Assembly (NCBI GenBank): GCA_036881885.1 | Contig: JBAJNL010000027.1 | Location: 1-19,745, forward strand | Length of the DNA: 19,745 bases | Direction: 5' to 3' | Source: JBAJNL01 sp036881885 | GTDB taxonomy: Bacteria; Pseudomonadota; Alphaproteobacteria; Holosporales; Hepatobacteraceae | Shown here: one piece after another, positions 1-6,826 of the stretch | Position numbering within the stretch: position 1 is the first letter of the stretch | Layout: each line of letters starts with the position of its first letter | Program-made: the position numbers and the translations under genes | The notes under the pieces: generated by a model | Database searches by the model: none | What the model saw: the letters and a program-made list of their open reading frames with translations, nothing else | What the model was told of the DNA's origin: nothing

Positions 1-530
1 AGCTGGTTAAAGGGCTTCCCTTAAACGAACAAGAAAAGTATGCCAACATCACAGATGAAGGCAAATTAGTCCCCTTACTTATTGCCACCTCACGCCTGAC
101 TGACGCCGCAAAAGCACGTATTCAGATTATATACAGCCAGCCACCCGAAGGCCGTCAGCGCGCCACAACCGCCTCGACCCTAGAAGCCTGGATCACCTCT
201 TTCAAAAAGGCAGGCAAACCCTTGCCAAAAAAGATCATTGCTATTTCAACCAATCCTTTTATTGCCCAGCAGCATGCGGCACTTAAAAACGCGCTGTCTC
301 AGCATCAAAGTGAAGGCGACACTTTTGAGGTTGAAACAGTGGGCAACACGCTGGCGTTTAAGGCACTTTTAGCTTTTTATACGCACCAAACCACCAAGCT
401 CAAAGCTGTGGAAGAAGAAGTCACCGACAACGCCGGGCAGTCTGTTTTGGTGTTGTGCGACGCAGCTGCATGCGCCCTTCACGAAGAATTCACCCATGCG
501 CCGCCAATGCAAGCAGACGATAAAAGTTAA
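1..530 (+). CDS. C-terminal part of an unknown protein (5' end outside window)
   Basis: The reading frame is open from base 3 to the TAA at 528-530, so the gene begins upstream of the window; a TTG at 222 is in frame but is not needed as a start. About 175 residues are visible. A stretch around bases 160-290 (TTASTLEAW, then a hydrophobic strand and ISTNPFIAQQHAAL) loosely resembles the DUF218/YdcF-type layout of a Thr-containing helix, a beta strand and a 'TS..H..R' loop, but the match is weak and I would not assign the family. No signal peptide or membrane segment is visible in this part. The stop overlaps the stop of the convergent minus-strand gene by a few bases, leaving no room for an intergenic terminator. 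Function unknown. Confidence 0.7.
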   Translation, partial: LVKGLPLNEQEKYANITDEGKLVPLLIATSRLTDAAKARIQIIYSQPPEGRQRATTASTLEAWITSFKKAGKPLPKKIIAISTNPFIAQQHAALKNALSQHQSEGDTFEVETVGNTLAFKALLAFYTHQTTKLKAVEEEVTDNAGQSVLVLCDAAACALHEEFTHAPPMQADDKS

Positions 531-1036
531 AATAAGCGCTTTTTGCTAAAGACTTTATAAGGATCTGCCCCCGTGCACGTTTCTTCCCCTTCAAAAAGGG
601 CAAGGATATCTTGCAGGCTATCCAGGTCCCTTTGGGAGATGTAGCTTAAGCGTACTGCCTGCACCCCTGACGGGTTAACATAGCTTAGCACACTCCTTAA
701 AAGCTCTATAGCGCCGTGATACGCATTGCCTTCAACACACACAATGGGCAAATCAAAAAGAGCAGAGCTCAGATGCACGTTCGCTTCTGTCACTTTATAA
801 ATGCCATACGCTTCTTGTTGGAACCCCTGAGACGTGGCCCAACCAAGCCTTAAAATTGAAAAACTTAAATCAGTACAATCAGCCGAATTGTCTAAGGACA
901 ACACCATCGGCTTTTTAAGGTCAGGATTCGTTGTTTGGGCTAAGGTGTGTAAATGTTCAAGGTCTAAAAAATCATTCGCAGACAAACTGCAACATCCCAC
1001 CCAAGCTAAGCCTGCAATCAAAAAAAGTCTTATCAT
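527..1036 (-). CDS. Small secreted protein, unknown function
   Basis: 169 residues. The N-terminus (MIRLFLIAGLAWVGCCSLSA) is a signal peptide: one Arg, a hydrophobic core and small residues at a likely cleavage site near residue 20. Two Cys lie in the core, but the sequence before them (W-V-G-C) is a poor lipobox, so type I cleavage is favoured. The mature part is about 149 residues with three Cys, at roughly residues 54, 100 and 154, and mixed alpha/beta character. The start is well supported: GGAGG lies about 10 bases upstream of the ATG. It is convergent with the preceding gene and overlaps its stop codon. No family recognised; predicted location is periplasm or outside the cell. Confidence 0.75.
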   Translation of the reverse strand: MIRLFLIAGLAWVGCCSLSANDFLDLEHLHTLAQTTNPDLKKPMVLSLDNSADCTDLSFSILRLGWATSQGFQQEAYGIYKVTEANVHLSSALFDLPIVCVEGNAYHGAIELLRSVLSYVNPSGVQAVRLSYISQRDLDSLQDILALFEGEETCTGADPYKVFSKKRLF

Positions 1037-1129
1037 GTGTTCAAAACCTCCGTTTAATATGTCTGTAAACAGAAGGTTACGCTAAATGCCATCTATTTTA
1101 AACAAAAAAAGCGCACAGCATGAGGATGG

Positions 1130-1897
1130 TTAGCTGGCTTTGCGGCCTTGTTTGCCTTTGTTTTTTAAAAGCGCGCGAGCTTTCTCAAGGTCAGCTTCGG
1201 TGTCAACGCTTAACCAAACTGATGGTGGCAAGGGATAAACACCTATGCGCAATCCCAGCTCAAAGGCACGCAATTGCTCTAAACGCTCGGCCACTTCACG
1301 CGATGCGGGCAAAGAGGCCACAAAACGCTTTAGCACATGACGTCCATAGGCATAAACACCAATGTGGTGCCAGTGGCGTTCAAGCGCGTGTCCGCAATCA
1401 ATTTGACGTCTGAAATCGGCCACCGGCAGCGCCTCGCACGCGTTTGTGTTATGCACATCGGTTTTTAACACCACTTTAACGGTGTTGGCATCATTGCACT
1501 CTTCCTTTAAAAGAGGCACCGCAAGGGTTTGGATATCAAAAACAGGCGATAAATGACACAAGGGTGTAAGGGCCTTAGCATCAAAAATGGGCAAATCACC
1601 CTGCAGATTAATGATGGTGTCAAAACGTTCTGCCGGATCATACGCTGACAAAGCCGCCCACACGCGATCCGAGCCCGAAGGCAAGTCGGGCGACGTCAAA
1701 ACAGCATCAAAGCCCGCTTTTTCAACAACAGATTTCACCTCTTTGCTGTCAACGGCTATCAGAACGGGGGCCAAGTTGGCGTCTCTGGCACGCTCGGCCA
1801 CGTGCAAAATAAGGGGTTTGTTATTTAAAAGCGCCAGCGGTTTTTTCTTTAACCGCGTCGACCCCAACCGTGCAGGAATCACAATAATCGCACTCAT
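1130..1897 (-). CDS. kdsB: 3-deoxy-manno-octulosonate cytidylyltransferase (CMP-Kdo synthetase)
   Basis: 255 residues, the usual length for KdsB. The enzyme activates Kdo with CTP to give CMP-Kdo in the cytoplasm, for LPS inner-core synthesis. Visible family motifs in order: the N-terminal nucleotide-binding loop IPARLGSTRLKKKPL (residues 7-21), SGSDRVW near 74-80, NLQGDLP (family form N-Q-G-D-x-P) near 97-103, HHIGVYAYGRH near 176-186, the ERLEQLRAFELG block near 204-215 and VDTEADLEKAR near the C-terminus. AGGA about 8 bases upstream supports the ATG. The start overlaps the TGA of an upstream 31-codon frame as ATGA, the arrangement expected for translational coupling. The short Lys/Arg-rich C-terminal tail is not unusual. 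Confidence 0.96.
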   Translation of the reverse strand: MSAIIVIPARLGSTRLKKKPLALLNNKPLILHVAERARDANLAPVLIAVDSKEVKSVVEKAGFDAVLTSPDLPSGSDRVWAALSAYDPAERFDTIINLQGDLPIFDAKALTPLCHLSPVFDIQTLAVPLLKEECNDANTVKVVLKTDVHNTNACEALPVADFRRQIDCGHALERHWHHIGVYAYGRHVLKRFVASLPASREVAERLEQLRAFELGLRIGVYPLPPSVWLSVDTEADLEKARALLKNKGKQGRKAS

Positions 1898-1989
1898 AAG
1901 CCAAATCCTAGTTTTTCTGCCTGTCCTTTGATCTTAGCGAACCATCCGTTTGAGCGTTCATCTTTGCAATCCTTAGGCAAGCCTGCCAC
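1894..1989 (-). CDS. Possible 31-codon leader or remnant ORF coupled to kdsB
   Basis: On the minus strand a frame from GTG (1989-1987) to TGA (1896-1894) encodes about 31 residues, starting MAGLPKDCKDERSNGW and ending in KLGFGL. It overlaps the kdsB ATG in an ATGA junction. The residue composition looks protein-like, with a Trp and alternating charged and hydrophobic residues, and upstream the frame runs back only to a TAA eight codons before the GTG. It may be a small coupled protein or the 3' remnant of a lost gene. No Shine-Dalgarno sequence is seen for the GTG. No family recognised. Confidence 0.3.
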   Translation of the reverse strand: MAGLPKDCKDERSNGWFAKIKGQAEKLGFGL

Positions 1990-2058
1990 TTGAAAAGTTG
2001 TTTTTTAAACGGGCATTTTATACCTTTATCCTATCACGTTAACAGAAAAGAATGTGTT

Positions 2059-3465
2059 ATGACAAACACCCCATCAACAAAAACAATGCGTTACGAAGAA
2101 GACAGCCTTGGCGCCGTCGCCATTCCTTGCGATGCCTTGTGGGGCGCCAGCACCGCGCGGGCACTGTCTTTCTTTTCGTTTCAAGGCCAAACCATGCCTT
2201 GTGAGATTATTCATGCGTTTGGTCTGGTCAAACAGCTTGCAGCCCACGCCAACAAATCGCTTAAGCGCCTTGACCCCAAGCATGCTGACGCCATTATAGA
2301 CGCTGCAAAGGCTGTGCAATCGGGCGCGCTTGATGCCCATTTTCCGCTTCCCATTTGGCAGACCGGCTCAGGCACCGCCACACATATGAACGTGAATGAA
2401 GTCATTGCCAACCAAGCCAACCTGTCGCTGGGCCAGGCACTGGGCACAAAGAAGCCCATTCATCCCAATGACCATGTGAACCTTGGCCAATCAAGCAATG
2501 ACACCATGGGCACCGTCATGCACCTGGCGGCCATTGAAGCGATGAAACAAAAGCTGTTCCCGGCCCTTACCACGATTGAAGAAGCCCTTGCGGCCAAAGC
2601 TGACCTTTTTAAAGACGTCATTAAAGTGGGCCGCACCCACTTGCAAGATGCAGCGCCCTTAACCGTTGGCCAAGAGCTTCACACTTTTGTTTGCACATTG
2701 CAACAGGCCAAAGTGCGCCTGCAACAAGCCACCAGCCGCCTTTACACCCTAGCACAAGGCGGCACAGCGGTTGGAACGGGCCTCAATACACACCCTGACT
2801 TTGCTAAACTGTTTGCACAGCTTTTAAGTGACGCAACCGGTGAGACTTTTACGCCTCACCCCCACCCGTTTGTGTTATTGGCCACGCATGATGACCTGGT
2901 TTCATTGGGCTGCGAGCTTTCAATCTTGGCAGGCAGCTTGTTTAAAATGGGAAGCGACTTGCGCCTTTTGGCATCGGGTCCGCGATGCGGCTTTAAAGAA
3001 TATATCTTGCCCGCTAACGAGCCAGGCTCGTCGATTATGCCAGGCAAGGTGAATCCAACGCAGATTGAATCGCTTTTGATGGTGTGTGTAAAGGTGAAGG
3101 GCCTTGCAACGGCCCTGATGCATGCCGGCTTTGACGGCCAGCTGCAGCTTCATGTGATGAAGCCACTGATTATTGGCAGTCTGCTTGAAATGATCTCGCT
3201 GCTAAGTTGCGCCATGCACAATGTGACACAGCATTGCATCAAAGGCCTTACTCTTAACAAGAAAACCATCGGCACCAACCTTAAGCAAGCGCTGATGCTG
3301 GTCACCGCGCTAACACCACACATTGGGTATGACAAAGCGGCCCTGCTTGCAAAGCACGCCCTTGAGCATGACCTGCCCCTGAAAGAGGCCGCCATCCAGC
3401 TCAACCTCGTCAGCGCCGACGATTTTGAGAAATGGGTCAACCCCGCGCAGATGCTTGCCCCCTAA
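2059..3465 (+). CDS. fumC: Fumarate hydratase class II
   Basis: 468 residues from the ATG at 2059, matching the usual length of about 465. The oxygen-stable, iron-free homotetramer interconverts fumarate and L-malate in the TCA cycle. Visible motifs: the N-terminal TMRYEEDSLGAV, TGSGTATHMNVNEV, SSNDTMGT, GRTHLQDAAPLTVGQE and the superfamily signature GSSIMPGKVNP near residues 323-333, which carries the catalytic-loop serines. The C-terminal GL.LN / IGYDKAA region is complete. An in-frame TTG at 1990 would add 23 residues not typical of the family and would run into the upstream mini-ORF, so ATG 2059 is preferred. Only about 30 bases separate its stop from the stop of the convergent NTPase gene, with no clear terminator. 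Confidence 0.97.
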   Translation: MTNTPSTKTMRYEEDSLGAVAIPCDALWGASTARALSFFSFQGQTMPCEIIHAFGLVKQLAAHANKSLKRLDPKHADAIIDAAKAVQSGALDAHFPLPIWQTGSGTATHMNVNEVIANQANLSLGQALGTKKPIHPNDHVNLGQSSNDTMGTVMHLAAIEAMKQKLFPALTTIEEALAAKADLFKDVIKVGRTHLQDAAPLTVGQELHTFVCTLQQAKVRLQQATSRLYTLAQGGTAVGTGLNTHPDFAKLFAQLLSDATGETFTPHPHPFVLLATHDDLVSLGCELSILAGSLFKMGSDLRLLASGPRCGFKEYILPANEPGSSIMPGKVNPTQIESLLMVCVKVKGLATALMHAGFDGQLQLHVMKPLIIGSLLEMISLLSCAMHNVTQHCIKGLTLNKKTIGTNLKQALMLVTALTPHIGYDKAALLAKHALEHDLPLKEAAIQLNLVSADDFEKWVNPAQMLAP

Positions 3466-3495
3466 GCACCGCGCACGGCCTTTGTGTGTGATGGC

Positions 3496-4824
3496 TTAGT
3501 TATACATGCTTGGAGCATTGAAGCTTTGAGGTCTCTTTTTAGGCAAAGGCCAGCAATCGACGAGTGAGTTACCTTGTTCCCACTCATATAAAACTGCATC
3601 CGTGAAACGCTCTAATGAGCGATAGTCATTTATGCAAAGATTTCTCGTAATCAGCCCGTTTACACCACGGTAATTGTACGATCTAGCGTATTGGGGAACT
3701 GCCCTTACCCGCTCCATATCTTTGTTTTTATCGAGTTTTTCAGAAATTTTAGAGGCTAACTTGTTATCAACAAACTTCTCACATTGCACAGGATTCAGAA
3801 AGAAGAGGTTTAATTTGGTAAAAAGTGACGCCACTGCATGATTGACCGGTACATACGGGTCAACAATTATCAGCAACACAGGTCTTAAAGCAATGTCCAT
3901 CCCGTCAAATGAAAGAAATTTTTGTTGATTAAGTATCCTTATTGTTTCGCTGTTGTCTAAAGCCTCATCTAAACCATCTAACAGTAGAACACCACCACTT
4001 TTCCCGTTTTGCAGCATACGATGTAGTGCCTGCTTCAGGTGATCTGACACGTCTGGATCTGCACACACCTCTTTGTGGCCATAAAAAGCGTCCTCTTTAC
4101 AGATGCTTTCGTAAACTTTTTTTGTCCAATGGCTTTTGCCCACACCTGGTCCGCCAAAAACCCATATTGGAAAAAGATTTGTTTCTCTTGCGGAACAGCG
4201 CGTTCTCGTCGCTTCTAAAAAATTAGATATCACCGCACTGATTTCACTGTATTCTACAGGGGAGCAATTATCGGGTTTCAATTGTGCGACTTCTTCTGCT
4301 ATAGAATCAATCTCTTCCTGTTTTACTTCTGCTGCTTTTTTAAAACTTAACCAGCAGGACTCATAAACTTTTTCAACATCCAAAACTTTTCTTTTTATTT
4401 GAAAATAAGCCCTCCATGTACTTTCTGGCGACATAAAAACAAGATTTTTTGCAAAGAATTTTACCAACGCTTCTGAACTCTGCGATTCTAAGCGCTCAAG
4501 CTCTGACCTGCCTTGATTGGTAAATTTCTGAACAAGTGCTTGTACAAAGGCCTTGCATGGCGCAGGTGCCAGCTCTTTACATAATATTTCTTTGACCTTT
4601 TCGGCAAACTGCTCCACAGCATTTTTTTCACAGCCTTCCTCAGGCTGTTTTTCATACGCTGCATTGATCGCACCAAAGTCTCCCTTGCATGCTTCTAAAT
4701 AAGCAGCGTTCACAGCGGGAAATGACTCCATTTCTGTTTTAAAGGGCCGGTCAAAGTCGTCTTGTGAATCCACTGCAAACGCAAAAGGCGTGCAGAAAAA
4801 GATGAAAAGTAAAAATTTTTTCAT
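3496..4824 (-). CDS. Secreted NACHT/AAA+-like P-loop NTPase
   Basis: 442 residues. Residues 1-17 (MKKFLLFIFFCTPFAFA) form a textbook signal peptide. A helical N-terminal half (about 20-210) is followed by a P-loop NTPase domain: strand plus Walker A GGPGVGKS at 224-231, and Walker B VLLLDGLDEA at 279-288, whose DGLDE form is typical of NACHT/STAND NTPases. A hydrophobic strand PVLLIIVDP at 315-323 sits where sensor 1 / TSR would be, and LNPVQCEKFVDNKL at 343-356 resembles the helix after it in NACHT domains. Twelve Cys lie outside the signal peptide, unusual for a cytosolic ATPase and compatible with disulfides. The tail holds LPKKRP (427-432), a nuclear-localisation-like basic cluster. An NTPase needs nucleotide, which the periplasm lacks, so a role after delivery into a host cell is inferred. 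It is divergent from the SET-like gene across 77 A+T-rich bases. The NTPase fold is firm; NACHT versus another AAA+ clade is less so. Confidence 0.85.
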   Translation of the reverse strand: MKKFLLFIFFCTPFAFAVDSQDDFDRPFKTEMESFPAVNAAYLEACKGDFGAINAAYEKQPEEGCEKNAVEQFAEKVKEILCKELAPAPCKAFVQALVQKFTNQGRSELERLESQSSEALVKFFAKNLVFMSPESTWRAYFQIKRKVLDVEKVYESCWLSFKKAAEVKQEEIDSIAEEVAQLKPDNCSPVEYSEISAVISNFLEATRTRCSARETNLFPIWVFGGPGVGKSHWTKKVYESICKEDAFYGHKEVCADPDVSDHLKQALHRMLQNGKSGGVLLLDGLDEALDNSETIRILNQQKFLSFDGMDIALRPVLLIIVDPYVPVNHAVASLFTKLNLFFLNPVQCEKFVDNKLASKISEKLDKNKDMERVRAVPQYARSYNYRGVNGLITRNLCINDYRSLERFTDAVLYEWEQGNSLVDCWPLPKKRPQSFNAPSMYN

Positions 4825-4901
4825 AAAAAATAACTCTTTTGTATAAATAAAATAATTAATGTAAAATTTTTTATATATTTTTTACTCTATAAAAAACATT
4901 G
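4825..4901. promoter_or_regulatory. Very A+T-rich divergent intergenic region
   Basis: These 77 bases between the NTPase start and the first ATG of the SET-like gene are almost all A and T, with several TATAAA- and TATATT-like hexamers on both strands. Both promoters must lie here, but no single -35/-10 pair stands out. AGAG about 9 bases before the NTPase ATG is its likely ribosome site; none is seen for ATG 4902. Confidence 0.45.
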
Positions 4902-5991
4902 ATGGGATATTTTTATTTATTTTATATATTTATTTTTACTTATTTTAAATATTTCTTGGGCCAAGGCTTCTCCTGATGATCTTCCTTGGTCGTATGAAAC
5001 CTATTTTAGGGTAAGTCGCTTAAGCCAAATAGCAGCAAAAGATATTGAAAAACAAAAACCAGAGATCGCACTCACTCACATGGATGCAGGCTTTCTACCA
5101 GATGGACAACCGTTTGCGATCGCAATGCTTGGCGGCACAGATAAAATCACACAGTGTATTGACGATCACCTGAATCCCACCACATCCAAAGCACTGTTTG
5201 AAGAAAATCTAGAGGTTTTTACCATCCCTGAAAGCGATCCGCGGGTTGCACTGCGCGGCCAAAGAGGCGTTCGCACAGTGCGTGCCTTAAATAACCTAAC
5301 CCTTTTGGGCATCTATTCGTCACACGTTTACCACTTTGCCTGGCACGGCGCGACATGTCAGGAATTTGCAGAAATGGCGAAAGACTGTAAAACGCTTGCC
5401 AAAAAACGCAGCGAGACATCACCGTCTGACAAGCAAACGCTCCTAGCAATTGAAAAGAAGCTATCAGCGCATAAGCAAAACGCACACACCAGAGTAAAAA
5501 ACACAAAGTGCCGCAAGATGGCAGGCCCACAAGATTGCATCCGTTATTTTGAGAACGAGCTTTCAGAGAACAAATCACAAGGATGTCGCTATCGTTATGA
5601 TCTCGATTATGGGCCACACTGTTTTATTTATGCACCTTTTAAGCAATTGTCACCCATGCATCTGATCAACGCCCCCGAACCAGGACAAGAGATAAATGTT
5701 ATCTATGCTTTTCTCAAGCTTAAAAATCGTTTTCCTTTGATAGTTGTGTTGACAGATTGTCCGATAAAGCGTGGGGACGAGCTGTTAGTAAAGTATAGAG
5801 AGGATGGTGATGTTTTACCCACAAACATGAATCAATCCCTCATCGATCAGAACGATCTTAACGGCACAAAATCTAATTGGTCATCCATTAATCAATTCTT
5901 ACAATGTCTTGAGTTGACAAACGAAATTCCTATTGAGCCAACAGCGCAAGAAAATCAGTTAACCGACTGGAAAGACCTTTGGCTGAACTAA
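4902..5991 (+). CDS. SET-domain-like secreted protein, with an apparent frame break in the signal peptide
   Basis: From ATG 5080 to TAA 5991 the frame gives 303 residues, but the same frame is open back to 4903. Bases 4912-4980 encode a signal peptide (hydrophobic FIYLFLLILN, then WAKAS with a good AKA cleavage site). That frame has no ATG, GTG or TTG before 5080. ATG 4902 is one frame off and would join if the T5 run at 4910-4914 were T4. SET-like features, numbered from M at 5080: RGVRTVRALNNLTLLGIY at 62-79 (the G-x-Y N-SET strand), LINAPEPGQEINV at 195-207 (place of R-F-x-N-H-S; the usual NH is NA here), and VLTDCPIKRGDELLVKY at 223-239 (the I-x-x-G-E-E-L-x-x-Y block). SET proteins are lysine methyltransferases; bacterial secreted ones modify host histones. 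The lost His makes activity uncertain. Possible states: functional with a non-standard start, phase-off, or pseudogene. Confidence 0.7.
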
Positions 5992-6020
5992 AAAAAGAAC
6001 GCGCCTTTAAAGGGCGCGTT
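5990..6020 (-). terminator. Rho-independent terminator, minus strand
   Basis: An 8-bp G+C-rich inverted repeat (AACGCGCC at 5998-6005, GGCGCGTT at 6013-6020) with a 7-base spacer. Read on the minus strand it is followed after one base by seven Ts (the A run at 5990-5996). It would end transcription of the minus-strand gene at 6128-6460 and may also act weakly for the plus-strand SET-like gene. Confidence 0.75.
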
Positions 6021-6127
6021 TGCTTGGCATACAGGCCACGCAAATGGTTGAATGCCCACCTTTAAAGATCTGCCAAAACGTTATTTTAGCGACCTTTGAT
6101 AAGATACCTTGCACTGCCTTTAGACAT

Positions 6128-6460
6128 TTAAGTCGTCCGAAACACTGAATCTCTTTTTGCTTCTAGCAGTGCTGCTTTCTGCCGCCTTTTCTCTTGCTGT
6201 TTTTTAAATTTTTCCTCACGCTGACTCACTTGCTTATCTTTTTCAACTTCTTCTGGTTTTTCTTCGGCTGGCAACACAGTGACAGGCAGCTCTAGAGTAA
6301 GCGTTGGCTTTTGATCAGAGAAAAGAGATACCATCGCAGGCGGTAAAACGAGCCGGGCACCCTCTTGCGTTGTCGGATCCTGCGTTGCCATTCTGCCCAT
6401 AGCCTTGTCTGCCGCACTCAAAAGGCCCACACACAATAACAAACAAGTGATTTTTTTCAT
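6128..6460 (-). CDS. Small secreted protein with a charged helical tail
   Basis: 110 residues. Residues 1-21 (MKKITCLLLCVGLLSAADKA) are a signal peptide with a likely cut after residue 17 or near 22. A Pro/Thr-rich middle (28-66) leads to a very charged Lys/Glu/Gln helix at 67-105, containing EEKFKKQQEKRRQK and probably a short coiled coil. The ATG is preceded by GGTGGATATAGG, a reasonable ribosome site. A hairpin with a T run lies about 110 bases downstream. No family recognised; such basic/acidic helices often bind nucleic acid or partner proteins, but nothing here proves that. Confidence 0.7.
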   Translation of the reverse strand: MKKITCLLLCVGLLSAADKAMGRMATQDPTTQEGARLVLPPAMVSLFSDQKPTLTLELPVTVLPAEEKPEEVEKDKQVSQREEKFKKQQEKRRQKAALLEAKRDSVFRTT

Positions 6461-6570
6461 GACCTATATCCACCCCCAATGAAACTATCCTTAGAATAAG
6501 GAAACAGTCACTTATTGGCAAAAATTCCACCTAATCATTTGTATTAAAAGAAATAACATACAATCACTTC

Positions 6571-6598
6571 ATTTTTTTGATAATTTTATTTTTTTGAT
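6571..6598. repeat. Two direct copies of ATTTTTTTGAT
   Basis: The 11-mer ATTTTTTTGAT occurs at 6571-6581 and again at 6588-6598, a 17-base period, in the A+T-rich stretch 110-140 bases before the minus-strand gene at 6460. It could be a phased A-tract or a regulator site. The remainder of the 366-base gap 6461-6826 holds only the promoter and the leader hairpins listed separately. Confidence 0.4.
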
Positions 6599-6626
6599 TT
6601 AAAACAGCATCAGCCAACCCAAGAGC

Positions 6627-6656
6627 TTGACACAATCCTTTTTAGACACGTATGTT
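6627..6656 (+). promoter_or_regulatory. Sigma-70-like promoter for the antiporter gene
   Basis: Perfect -35 TTGACA at 6627-6632, 18-base spacer, and TATGTT at 6651-6656 as -10. Transcription would start near 6663 and give a leader of about 165 bases before the ATG at 6827. Confidence 0.55.
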
Positions 6657-6713
6657 GATCGCATGATTTTGAAAGAATCTTCTGTCCGCGTGACCTCTTT
6701 TGCAATACCGCAA

Positions 6714-6753
6714 GCAGCGATCCCTTCGCTGCGAATGCCTGTTTCAGGCTTTT
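6714..6753 (+). promoter_or_regulatory. Tandem hairpins in the leader of the antiporter gene
   Basis: Hairpin 1 pairs GCAGCGA (6714-6720) with TCGCTGC (6726-6732) around a 5-base loop. Four bases later hairpin 2 pairs GCCTG (6737-6741) with CAGGC (6745-6749) around TTT and runs directly into TTTT. Hairpin 2 looks like a small intrinsic terminator placed between the promoter and the gene, so an attenuator or ion-responsive leader is possible. It does not match a riboswitch class that I recognise. Confidence 0.4.
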
Positions 6754-6826
6754 CTATCCTTTAAATATTAAGGCGCATCTGCGCTGCTTATCCCAATCCA
6801 TATCCCTTGCGTGAAGAGAAAACGTT

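Noticed and set aside
1..175. DUF218/YdcF assignment of the first partial gene
   Set aside because: The resemblance is limited to one short block, and the N-terminal half is outside the window.
1990..2058. TTG at 1990 as the start of fumC
   Set aside because: The added 23 residues have no counterpart in the family, and ATG 2059 gives the standard FumC N-terminus and length.
3150..3440. 96-codon minus-strand frame inside fumC
   Set aside because: It lies fully inside a well-conserved enzyme gene on the other strand and has no protein-like motif.
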